From the NCBI GenBank assembly GCA_014380825.1, contig JACMJD010000519.1, positions 1-18,176 of the forward strand: DNA of 18,176 nt, read 5' to 3'. The notes under the pieces are model-generated. The model was not told the DNA's origin. It did not search any database and was given only the letters and a program-made list of their open reading frames with translations. Every line of letters starts with the position of its first letter. Position 1 is the stretch's first letter. Source of the stretch: Phycisphaerae bacterium (lineage in GTDB: Bacteria; Planctomycetota; Phycisphaerae; Tepidisphaerales; Tepidisphaeraceae). Of the stretch, positions 1 to 7,569 are shown piece after piece. A program made the translations under genes and the position numbers.

Positions 1-2620
1 CGCAGCGGTTATAGACCATGTTGTTCGTGCCTTCGGCATCGTGCGCGGTTGCGCCGACCGGACAGACGACTTCGCACGGCGCGTTCTCGCAGTGCATGCA
101 CGGCACCGGCTGAAAATACACATCCGGATTCGCGGCGGCGCGATCGCGATAGACGAAGTCGTGCCCGCGATCGGGATGCTCGCTGGCGAAATACGTGTCG
201 ACGCGCAGCCAGTGCATGTGCCGGCCCTTGGCGACCTGCTCCTTGCCGACGACCGGAATGTTGTTCTCCGCCTGGCACGCGATCACGCACGCGTTGCAGC
301 CGATGCACGCGTTGATGTCGATCGTCATGCCCCAGGCGTTGTGCTGGTTCATCAGGGCGGACTGATCGAAAAATGTCAGCGGATATCGCGACGGGTGGTG
401 TTCCTCATTCTTCTCGTGCCGGCTGCGGAATGCTTCGATGTCCCGCACGCGCACCAGGTCGCGTCCATGCATCAAACTTTCGTGCTGCGTGCTGGCCAGG
501 GTGTATTCCTTGCCGAGCGACATAATCTCAAGTCCCGCGCCGAACCACGGCAAGTCGGAGGTGCGAATCGCGTACGCGCTGAACCCCACACCGTTCCCAA
601 CATTGCCCGCGCGCGTTCGACCGTAGCCCAGGTGCAGGGTCACGCAGTCATCCGGCAACCCGGGAACGATTTGGATCGGCGCGCGCACGGATCGGCCGCG
701 ATACTTCAGATCGACAAGCTCGCCGTTCTTAAGATTCATCCGCAGCGCGGTGGCCGGGCTGATGAGGGCGGCGTTGTCCCACGTGATCTTGGTGATCGGT
801 TTTGGAAGTTCCTGAAGCCAGCCATTGTTCGCCCAGCGACCGTCGCCGATGGATGGATCGGGACGAAATACGATTTGCAATCCGCCCGGCGATGCCGGCG
901 CGGTGGCGGGTGCAGGGGCAGCCGGTTGCGCCGCTAATCGGACATCGATTGGCGGCAACTCGCTGTTGGCCATCAATCCATCGTGCAGCGTTTGTTCCCA
1001 GAACCGCTCGAAATCGTTGCCGCGATATCTGGCTCGCCAGCTTTCGCGGACGATCTCGTACGCCGGTCGAGCGAGCTGGCCGAGGAGAACCGAGAGAAAC
1101 TCGTTGACGCTTCGTCCCTCGTACAGCGGCGCGATCAGCGGCTGAACGATCGACATCGTGCCGTCGTACGCGCGGGCGTCGCCCCATTGTTCCAGGTCGT
1201 GCGTCATCGGCAGATGCCAGTGACACTGCTCGCTCGTTTCGTCGTCATACTCCGAAAGATGCACGCGCAGCGAGACTTTGCGCATCGCCTCGAGGAAGTT
1301 CAGATCCGCCGGCGAGTTGTAGACCGGATTTCCGCCGACGATCAGCAGCAGATCAACGGCGCCGGCGTTCATGTCATCCACGAGGTGCGCGAGTGATCGC
1401 GTCGTATCAAGCGGCACGTCGAATTCGACTGGCTCGGTGTAGTAAACCGTGTTGCCCGCCGAACCGAGCGCCGCGTTGATTGCGTGACATGCCGCGTGAA
1501 CTTCCGGCGGTTGCGTGGGCCCGGCGATAACCAGCGCGTTGCGACCGGCGCGACGCAGGTCTTCCACGATCGCCGACAACGAGTCATCCGCCGGCTGTCC
1601 GGCGAGCGCGAGCGCAATCTGCGAAATCTGCTGCGGCGACATCGGTCTGCGGTGATCCGCCATCGCACCCGTGATCGTCCGCGTGCTTTCGAACACGTAC
1701 AGGCGGTTCATCTCCGTGCGATCTTTCCGCACTCGCCGGCGGTCGATGAACTGCCGCGCATAACGTATGTGGCCGGGTTCATCCTGAAAGAAGTCGCTGT
1801 CGAGCGAGACGATCACATCCGCGCGATCAAACCGATAAGCCACATTCACCGGCCGGCCGAACGCGGCGTTGGCGCCTTGCCGCACGTTCGCACGATCCAG
1901 CGGCGAATATTGATGCCACCGCGCCTGCGGAAATCGTTGTCGAAGCGCCACGATCTGAGCCGCGGTGGTGGGGGAGCTGGTGGGCTCGGTGAGAATGCGC
2001 ATCCCCGCGCCGCCGGACTTCAACTTGCCGGCGATGATCGGAGCGATCTCCTGCCAGAATCGATCCCACGTGCTGACCGTGTCGATACGGCGAACAACTT
2101 TCGAGCGATCCGGGTCGTACATCGACAGCATCGCCGCCTGCATGAACACGTTGCTGGCGCCCAGCGTGGCGGGGTGTTCCGGGTTGCCTTCGATCTTAGT
2201 AGGCCGGCCTTCGTGGCTTTCGACGAGTACGCCGTGCGCGAGGCCGTCGATCGTCAGCGACGTCGCGAAGTACAACGGTTTGCCCGGAATGATTTCTTCA
2301 GGCTGGTTGACGTACGGCACGATTTTTTCGACCGGATCGCGCGCGCGACAGCCCGCGCCGCCGATGCCCGCCAGCGCGATTGATGCACCCATCATCGTCA
2401 GGAAATTTCGCCGACTGACTCCACCATCGCGCGATGCGTCTTGGTCCAGCTCATCCCACTCGGCGGCTGCGGATGGAAATTCGCGATGCAGCTTTTCGAC
2501 GAATTCCGGCGACTGCGCCAGCTCGTCCAGGCTCCGCCAATAGCGACGCCCGTCCGCGCCGCGCGTTAGATCGCGGTGAAACACATCTTTGTCCTGCGTT
2601 ACCTGATCAGGCCGATCCAT
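1..2620 (-). CDS. actB: ActB, iron-sulfur/molybdopterin-like subunit of alternative complex III (3'-truncated by window edge)
   Basis: This is the large peripheral subunit of alternative complex III (quinol oxidoreductase). It carries iron-sulfur clusters in a molybdopterin-oxidoreductase-like fold; characterised ActB proteins bind no molybdenum cofactor. The reading frame opens at ATG 2620 and runs 873 residues to the edge without a stop, so the C-terminus is missing. A charged lead of about 68 residues precedes a twin-arginine motif (SRRNFL, R70-R71) and a hydrophobic stretch ending in GAGC (C91), a weak lipobox. This late Tat signal is usual for ActB. A Pro/Ala-rich linker lies at 563-580. 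Ferredoxin-type cysteines follow: C772, C775, C778, C782, then C841, C844, C849, C853, and C873 opens the next set. ActA ends 40 nt upstream, so the two are co-transcribed. The bases GGGAAG before the start are a poor ribosome site. The remaining act genes should lie beyond base 1. Confidence 0.93.
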   Translation of the reverse strand, partial: MDRPDQVTQDKDVFHRDLTRGADGRRYWRSLDELAQSPEFVEKLHREFPSAAAEWDELDQDASRDGGVSRRNFLTMMGASIALAGIGGAGCRARDPVEKIVPYVNQPEEIIPGKPLYFATSLTIDGLAHGVLVESHEGRPTKIEGNPEHPATLGASNVFMQAAMLSMYDPDRSKVVRRIDTVSTWDRFWQEIAPIIAGKLKSGGAGMRILTEPTSSPTTAAQIVALRQRFPQARWHQYSPLDRANVRQGANAAFGRPVNVAYRFDRADVIVSLDSDFFQDEPGHIRYARQFIDRRRVRKDRTEMNRLYVFESTRTITGAMADHRRPMSPQQISQIALALAGQPADDSLSAIVEDLRRAGRNALVIAGPTQPPEVHAACHAINAALGSAGNTVYYTEPVEFDVPLDTTRSLAHLVDDMNAGAVDLLLIVGGNPVYNSPADLNFLEAMRKVSLRVHLSEYDDETSEQCHWHLPMTHDLEQWGDARAYDGTMSIVQPLIAPLYEGRSVNEFLSVLLGQLARPAYEIVRESWRARYRGNDFERFWEQTLHDGLMANSELPPIDVRLAAQPAAPAPATAPASPGGLQIVFRPDPSIGDGRWANNGWLQELPKPITKITWDNAALISPATALRMNLKNGELVDLKYRGRSVRAPIQIVPGLPDDCVTLHLGYGRTRAGNVGNGVGFSAYAIRTSDLPWFGAGLEIMSLGKEYTLASTQHESLMHGRDLVRVRDIEAFRSRHEKNEEHHPSRYPLTFFDQSALMNQHNAWGMTIDINACIGCNACVIACQAENNIPVVGKEQVAKGRHMHWLRVDTYFASEHPDRGHDFVYRDRAAANPDVYFQPVPCMHCENAPCEVVCPVGATAHDAEGTNNMVYNRC

Positions 2621-2660
2621 CGGTCCAGCTTCCCTGTGACGTCGCGCTTCGCTTCAGTCG

Positions 2661-3317
2661 CTATCTATGGCAGATCGAACAATTATCCAACTGTCCTTTG
2701 TTCACGTGATAGTCCTCAACCAGCTTCCGCCCCAGCTCCAACTGGTTTGACGGTGCGCGATAATCCATCTGGAACACCTGATCGCGCGGGCGGATGTATT
2801 TTTCCGGCTCGCGATGACAATCCAGGCACCACTGCATATGTAGCGTAGCGTTCTTCCACATCAGCGGCATGTGGTTGACCGGCCCGTGACAAGTGGCGCA
2901 GCCGATGCCTTTGGCGACGTGTATGCTGTGATCGAAGTACGCGTAGTCGGGCAAATCGTGTACCCGCGTCCACTTCAGCGGTTTGCTTTCAGCAAAACTG
3001 TCGCGAACTGGTTTGAGCAGCGCGGCATTCGTCCAGATTTGCGAGTGGCATGTCATACACGTGTGCGTCGGCGGAATGCCGGCGAACTTCGATTCTTCAA
3101 CTGACGTGTGACAGTAGCGGCAATCGATTCCCAGCCCGTTGACGTGATGCTCGTGGCTAAACGGCACCGGCTGATCGCGCGCCACGCCAACATCGGTGAA
3201 ATAAGGCGACCTGAATATCTCCGCGGCGACCCAGGTGACGGCAAGAACGAAGAAGATCGCGCCGAAGATGCTGGCGCGGGCGACAGTGTTCATCGAAGGA
3301 TGAAAGATCTGTGCCAT
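2661..3317 (-). CDS. actA: ActA, membrane-anchored pentaheme cytochrome c of alternative complex III
   Basis: This 218-residue protein is the multiheme cytochrome c subunit of alternative complex III. It has one N-terminal membrane segment (about residues 13-33, after a short basic lead) and a periplasmic domain with exactly five CXXCH haem sites: CRYCH at 66, CMTCH at 87, CATCH at 140, CLDCH at 164 and CSICH at 213. Five haems and this length match known ActA. Extra histidines (H55, H57, H58, H85, H130, H133, H160) are candidate distal ligands. In the complex it passes electrons from the iron-sulfur subunit towards the monoheme subunit and terminal oxidase. The gene starts 14 nt after the NDH-2 stop and ends 40 nt before actB, an operon arrangement. 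No Shine-Dalgarno match is visible before the ATG, so translation may be coupled to the gene ahead. Confidence 0.95.
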   Translation of the reverse strand: MAQIFHPSMNTVARASIFGAIFFVLAVTWVAAEIFRSPYFTDVGVARDQPVPFSHEHHVNGLGIDCRYCHTSVEESKFAGIPPTHTCMTCHSQIWTNAALLKPVRDSFAESKPLKWTRVHDLPDYAYFDHSIHVAKGIGCATCHGPVNHMPLMWKNATLHMQWCLDCHREPEKYIRPRDQVFQMDYRAPSNQLELGRKLVEDYHVNKGQLDNCSICHR

Positions 3318-3331
3318 ATCGCGCGCGTATG

Positions 3332-4678
3332 CTAGTCGGGGCGAGTTGAAGTTTGAAGGGCGCTTTTTCCTTCAGCTCGAGAAATGTTTCTATCCAGCCT
3401 CAGGTCCAGCTCCACCACGTCGTAGCTAAACAGGAGCGAAATGGTCCAGTCAATCATGATGCGGACCCGCCTGCTCCAGCGCGGCATCTGGAATAGATAG
3501 TATGTTCGCCACGCGAACCACGCCGGAAATCCGCGGAGCTTGAACCACGGGACGCGTCCGACTCCCTTGAATCTTCCCAGTGCCGCGAGCGTGCCTAGGC
3601 TGTGATAAACAAACGGTTGCAGCGGCTGCCCGTCAAGCTGCGCGGCGATGTTCTTCGCCAAGACGCGTGCTTCGCGAATCGCGTGCTGGGCAAGCGGGGG
3701 ATATGGTTTTCCGGTCGGATCGGGGATCGCGGCGCAGTCGCCCAGCGACCAGACGTTCGTCCGATCGACCGCCCGCATTGTCGGCTCCACCAATATTCGT
3801 CCATATTTGTGCTTGGCAATGTCGAGCTTGGCGATCAGCGGGCTCGGCATCACGCCCGCGGCGAGGATAATCGTCTCGCTTTCGATCGTTTCACCGTTGG
3901 CCAGCGTCACGCGACCGCACTCGATTCTGGCGACTTTCGTATTCACGCGGACATGGATGCCGCGCTTCACATACACGTTGTGCGCGTACTGCGCCAGATC
4001 TTCATCCAATTCCGCCAGCATGCGCGGGCCGGCTTCGATCAGCTCGAAGCGCAGCATGGATTCGGGCACGTTCAGGTAATTGCGCCGGACGTGATGCAGG
4101 AATTCGTGCATCTCGCCTTGCAGCTCGACGCCGACCAATCCCGCGCCGACGATGACAAACGTGAGCAGGGCACGCTTGCGCGACTCGTCCTTCTCCACAT
4201 CCGCCTGCTCGAAGCGCTCGATCGCGTGGTTGCGGAGGAAGATCGCGTCCGCCAGCGTTTTGAAGGTCATCGCGTCGGTTGAGCCTGGGATGACGGCGGT
4301 ATTGGTGACCCCGCCTAGCGCGATCACAAGATGGTCGTACGCGATTTCCAGCGGCTCGCGATGAACCAGCATCGTGCGAACAACTTGGTGTTGCAGATCG
4401 ACGTCGAGCACCTCGGCCTCGATGAATTGCGCTTTTTCCAGGTGAAACAGCGGGCGAATCGGACTGACCGCATGTCGCGGCTCAAGCACGCCCGAGCCCG
4501 CCTCGAACAGCAGCGGCGTCATGGTGAAATAGTTGTCGCGACTGACGAGCGTGATGTCGACTTCGTCACGTCGGCGGAAAATCCGCTGCAAGTGCAGCGT
4601 CGAATACAGCCCCGCGAAGCCGCCGCCGAGGATGACGATTCGCGTACGCGAACGAGGTTGCGAACGACTGTTCGACAT
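3332..4678 (-). CDS. ndh: Type II NADH:quinone oxidoreductase (NDH-2)
   Basis: A 448-residue flavoprotein of the single-subunit NADH dehydrogenase family, which oxidises NADH and reduces the quinone pool without pumping protons. The FAD-binding GGGFAGL motif is at 18-24. The NADH-binding GAGLVG is at 178-183, and the second FAD contact SLGDCAA is at 311-317. The quinone-site region PPLAQHAIREA (327-337) has the family AQ pair but R335 where many members have Q. The tail from about 378 to 430 is rich in aromatic and basic residues, with an amphipathic helix likely to attach to the membrane. The frame is open upstream to 4879, but residues before ATG 4678 are unlike the family, so 4678 is chosen; the FAD motif then starts at the usual distance. 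It is the first gene of the operon with actA and actB, which suggests dedicated NADH supply to the quinol oxidised by the Act complex. Confidence 0.92.
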   Translation of the reverse strand: MSNSRSQPRSRTRIVILGGGFAGLYSTLHLQRIFRRRDEVDITLVSRDNYFTMTPLLFEAGSGVLEPRHAVSPIRPLFHLEKAQFIEAEVLDVDLQHQVVRTMLVHREPLEIAYDHLVIALGGVTNTAVIPGSTDAMTFKTLADAIFLRNHAIERFEQADVEKDESRKRALLTFVIVGAGLVGVELQGEMHEFLHHVRRNYLNVPESMLRFELIEAGPRMLAELDEDLAQYAHNVYVKRGIHVRVNTKVARIECGRVTLANGETIESETIILAAGVMPSPLIAKLDIAKHKYGRILVEPTMRAVDRTNVWSLGDCAAIPDPTGKPYPPLAQHAIREARVLAKNIAAQLDGQPLQPFVYHSLGTLAALGRFKGVGRVPWFKLRGFPAWFAWRTYYLFQMPRWSRRVRIMIDWTISLLFSYDVVELDLRLDRNISRAEGKSALQTSTRPD

Positions 4679-4966
4679 AGTGGTGCGGCGCTGGCTGAGA
4701 TTTTGACACGTCGCGCCGGTAGCGTGCGCGCGTCGAACGGCGTCGGCATCATAATTGCAATGCCTGCTGGCTGCACCCATTGATGGAGACTCTATGTCGC
4801 ATCGCATCTCGTCGCTTGGCTGGCTGGTGTTGTTCGTCGCCCTTAGTCTTGCGTGTGTCGCACTGGCATAGCTGAGCATCGGGCAAGCTTCCGGGGGCCA
4901 TCCCTTCCTGAATCCGTCCGAACCGTCGCTCGCTTCACCACACGGTGCTATGCTGTCCGATTGCTC
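4679..4966. promoter_or_regulatory. Divergent intergenic region between the NDH-2/Act operon and the U32 gene
   Basis: This 288-nt gap must carry promoters for both divergent units. On the minus strand TATGAT (4753-4748) is a fair -10 element about 60 nt ahead of the NDH-2 start, but no good -35 is seen at 16-18 bp. On the plus strand TATGCT (4949-4954) sits close to the U32 start, also without a clear -35. TTGACA at 4703-4708 (plus) has no partner -10. The region also holds a possible 25-codon reading frame, listed separately. Confidence 0.35.
4794..4871 (+). CDS. Possible 25-residue hydrophobic peptide
   Basis: A short frame begins at ATG 4794 and ends at TAG 4869-4871. It has a good ribosome site, GGAG at 4785-4788, five bases before the ATG, which is better than most starts in this window. 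The peptide has a short basic N-terminus (MSHRISS) and then one hydrophobic helix (LGWLVLFVALSLACVALA). It could be a small single-pass membrane protein, a leader peptide, the remnant of a signal sequence, or chance. It lies upstream of the U32 gene on the same strand, with 95 nt between its stop and the chosen U32 start. No family is recognised. Confidence 0.33.
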   Translation: MSHRISSLGWLVLFVALSLACVALA

Positions 4967-7480
4967 ATGATCGACCGCGTTGTGTCGCAGCCGCCCGCGC
5001 CTGAATTGCTTTCACCCGCCGGTGATTGGGACGCGATGCGCGCAGCCGTCGCGAACGGCGCGGATGCGGTGTACTTCGGCCTGGAGAATTTCAACGCCCG
5101 ACATCGTGCGCAGAACTTCACGCTCGAAGAGCTGCCGAACATCATGCGCTATCTGCACGCGCATAACACCAAGGGGTTTCTCACCTTCAACACGCTGATC
5201 TTCTCCGACGAGCTTGAGGCGGCCGCCAAATCCGTCGAAGCGATCGCGTCCGCGGGCGTCGATGCGGTGATCGTGCAGGATATCGGGCTGGTTCGGTTGA
5301 TCCATGCGATCGCGCCCACGCTGCCGATTCACGGCTCGACGCAGATGACATTGACCGAGCCGCGCGGGATCGAATTCATCCGCGCGATGGGCGTCAGCCG
5401 CGTCGTGCTGGCGCGCGAGCTGTCGATCGAAGACATCAGCCGCATTCGCGCCGGCACGCCGATGGAACTGGAAGTGTTCGTCCACGGCGCGCTGTGCGTC
5501 GCCTACTCCGGCCAATGTCTGACCAGCGAAGCGCTGGGCGGTCGCAGCGCCAACCGCGGCCAGTGCGCGCAGGCGTGCCGGTTGCCGTACGAGTTGATCG
5601 TCGACGGACAAACTAAAGATCTCGGCGATCGCGCGTATCTGCTCTCACCGCAGGACTTGGCCGCGTACGACCTCGTCGGCGATCTGTCGACGCTCGGCGT
5701 GTCGTGCTTCAAGATCGAGGGGCGATTGAAGGCCGCGCATTACGTCGCCGCGACGACGCAGACGTATCGGCAGGCGATCGATTCGTTTCGCGAGCGATCG
5801 ACGTTCCGAATCTCGCCGCAGCAACGCGCGGATCTGGAGCAAACTTTCTCCCGCGGCTTCACGCACGGATTCCTGTCAGGCGTGAATCACCAGCAACTCG
5901 TGGCGGCGCGCTTCCCAAAGTCGCGAGGCCGGCGCATGGGCGTGGTTGCTCGACTCACGCCGCGATCGATCGTCGTCAAGCTCGACGGTGCCATCGCGCA
6001 AACCGATCTAAAACCCGGCGACGGCATCGTCTTCGACGAGGGCCACCCCGAACAAGACGAGCAGGGCGGGCGTGTCTACCACCTGCAACCGCAAGGACGC
6101 GAACGCGTCGAAATAGAACTCAAACATGGTGAAGTAAACCTGCGGGCGATCGCGCTGGGCGCGATCGTGTGGAAGACCGACGACCCGGCGCTACGGAAGC
6201 GACTCGAACATTCTTTCTCGCGCGAGACGGTGGTCAACCGGATCCCACTCATCGCGCGCGTAACCGCGCGGACGAGTGAACCGCTGCGCGTCGAATTGAT
6301 CGACGAGGACCGTAGCGTCGCGGTTGAATCCGATGCGCCGCTGCAAGCTGCGCAGAAGTTCCCGATCACGAACGAAGTCTTGCGTGACCAGATCGGACGA
6401 CTCGGCGATACACCGTTCGAGCTCGATCAATTGCACGCGGAAATCGTTGGTTCCCCGATGGTCCCGAAGAGCGTGCTCAACGATCTGCGACGCAAAGCAG
6501 TAAGCGAATTGATCGCGCTTCGCGAACAGCGCTCATCCCACGGAAATCTTGACATCTCCGCGCTGGAATCGCTCCGCAAGAACGCCCGCGACTTCAGTCG
6601 TGGGTCGTCCTCGAATGTCACCGCACATTTGCACGTCTTAGTGCGAACGCTCGATCAGCTTGACGCGGCGCTGTCGTGGAGCACGGACGATTGTCGTCTG
6701 TCAACAATCTACTGCGACTTCGAAGACGTGCGTCGATACAAGGAGGCCGTCGCGCGATGCCGCGCCGCGAACATGCCGGTGGCGCTCGCGACGCTGCGCG
6801 TCGTCAAGCCGCACGAACACGGAACGCTGAAACAGATCCTCGATTGCGAGCCGGATGCTCTGCTCGTGCGCAACCTCGCGGCCGTTAGTTATTACCGCGA
6901 CGCGGCGCCGCATCTTCCGCAGATCGGCGATTATTCGCTGAACATCGCGAACGAATTGACGGCCCGGGTGTTCACCGAGGCGGGGCTGGCGCGGATGGTA
7001 CCGAGTTACGACCTGAACTGGCAGCAGATGTCGGCGATGCTTTCGCGCAGCGATCCTTCACGCTTTGAGTGCGTCGTACACCAGCACATGCCGATGTTTC
7101 ACATGGAGCATTGCGTGTTCGCGCACACGCTGTCGAGTGGAAAAGACTATCGCGACTGTGGCCGCCCGTGCGATCGGCACCAGGTTGACCTGCGCCACAC
7201 GGACGGGCTCGCCCATCCGCTGATCCCCGACGTCGGCTGCCGCAACACGCTCTTCAACGCCACCGCGCAGTCGGCCGCTGAATACATCCCGAAGATGCGC
7301 GAGCTGGGCATCCGCCATTTCCGCGTCGAGTTGCTCCGCGAGCGCTCCGACGACGTCGCGCCATTGCTCGATCGCTACGCTGCCGTCCTATCCGGAAAAT
7401 CCGACCCGCACGCCACAATGCGATCGCTCCGCGTGCTCAACCAGCTCGGCGTCACCCGCGGCACGCTCGACCGCGAATAG
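4967..7480 (+). CDS. Long U32-family protein (RlhA/YdcP-like, with DUF3656-type region)
   Basis: An 837-residue member of peptidase family U32. Well-studied relatives (RlhA, TrhP) are not proteases in practice but take part in prephenate-dependent RNA hydroxylation; RlhA modifies 23S rRNA C2501. The N-terminal barrel starts PELLSPAGDWDAM (12-24). The U32 signature is at 169-204: E169-x-F171-x-H173-GALC177, then SGQC184, then NRGQC200AQAC204R. C247 follows. These cysteines are candidates for the cluster site. Residues about 425-520 resemble the DUF3656 region of RlhA. The C-terminal part adds a second cysteine-rich patch (C702, C716, C731, C735, C758) not found in short U32 proteins. The length exceeds E. 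coli RlhA (about 650). The frame is open back to 4853, but homology begins just after ATG 4967, so that start is used; no ribosome site is evident. Substrate is inferred only by family. Confidence 0.85.
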   Translation: MIDRVVSQPPAPELLSPAGDWDAMRAAVANGADAVYFGLENFNARHRAQNFTLEELPNIMRYLHAHNTKGFLTFNTLIFSDELEAAAKSVEAIASAGVDAVIVQDIGLVRLIHAIAPTLPIHGSTQMTLTEPRGIEFIRAMGVSRVVLARELSIEDISRIRAGTPMELEVFVHGALCVAYSGQCLTSEALGGRSANRGQCAQACRLPYELIVDGQTKDLGDRAYLLSPQDLAAYDLVGDLSTLGVSCFKIEGRLKAAHYVAATTQTYRQAIDSFRERSTFRISPQQRADLEQTFSRGFTHGFLSGVNHQQLVAARFPKSRGRRMGVVARLTPRSIVVKLDGAIAQTDLKPGDGIVFDEGHPEQDEQGGRVYHLQPQGRERVEIELKHGEVNLRAIALGAIVWKTDDPALRKRLEHSFSRETVVNRIPLIARVTARTSEPLRVELIDEDRSVAVESDAPLQAAQKFPITNEVLRDQIGRLGDTPFELDQLHAEIVGSPMVPKSVLNDLRRKAVSELIALREQRSSHGNLDISALESLRKNARDFSRGSSSNVTAHLHVLVRTLDQLDAALSWSTDDCRLSTIYCDFEDVRRYKEAVARCRAANMPVALATLRVVKPHEHGTLKQILDCEPDALLVRNLAAVSYYRDAAPHLPQIGDYSLNIANELTARVFTEAGLARMVPSYDLNWQQMSAMLSRSDPSRFECVVHQHMPMFHMEHCVFAHTLSSGKDYRDCGRPCDRHQVDLRHTDGLAHPLIPDVGCRNTLFNATAQSAAEYIPKMRELGIRHFRVELLRERSDDVAPLLDRYAAVLSGKSDPHATMRSLRVLNQLGVTRGTLDRE

Positions 7481-7484
7481 AGGG

Positions 7485-7561
7485 TAGAGTTCTGAGTTCA
7501 GGAAAGGCAGAATGCCGCAGAGGTGAATTTCTCCGTCATTCTGCATTCTGACTTCCGCATT
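7485..7561. repeat. Intergenic repeat pieces with an inverted repeat between convergent genes
   Basis: The gap between the two convergent stops is built from low-complexity words. GAGTTCAGGA (7494-7503) is shared with 12848-12857. CATTCTGCATTC (7537-7548) shares CATTCTGCATT with two positions inside 12893-12918. GCAGAATG (7507-7514) and CATTCTGC (7537-7544) form a perfect 8-bp inverted repeat with a 22-nt loop, and AGAATGC/GCATTCT (7509-7515, 7543-7549) is an alternative 7-bp pairing. It may act as a weak two-way terminator, but no T tract follows. It looks like a dispersed repeat family rather than a gene. Confidence 0.5.
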
Positions 7562-7569
7562 CCGCGCGT

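Noticed and set aside
41..2383. Long plus-strand frames (for example 41-937 and 1484-2383) opposite actB
   Set aside because: They are antisense shadows produced by GC-rich codon use. The minus strand encodes a clearly recognisable ActB with all its cysteine motifs over the same bases.
3602..4282. Plus-strand frame of 226 codons opposite NDH-2
   Set aside because: Arg/His-rich composition with no domain logic, and the opposite strand carries the FAD and NAD motifs of NDH-2.
4703..4731. TTGACA (4703-4708) as a plus-strand promoter
   Set aside because: No acceptable -10 element is present 16-18 bp downstream; the following bases are GC-only.
4679..4879. 67-residue N-terminal extension of NDH-2
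   Set aside because: The extension has no family similarity, and the FAD motif already sits at the normal distance from ATG 4678.
4853..4966. 38-residue N-terminal extension of the U32 protein
   Set aside because: It overlaps the small-peptide frame, lacks a ribosome site, and the conserved U32 sequence begins a few residues after ATG 4967.
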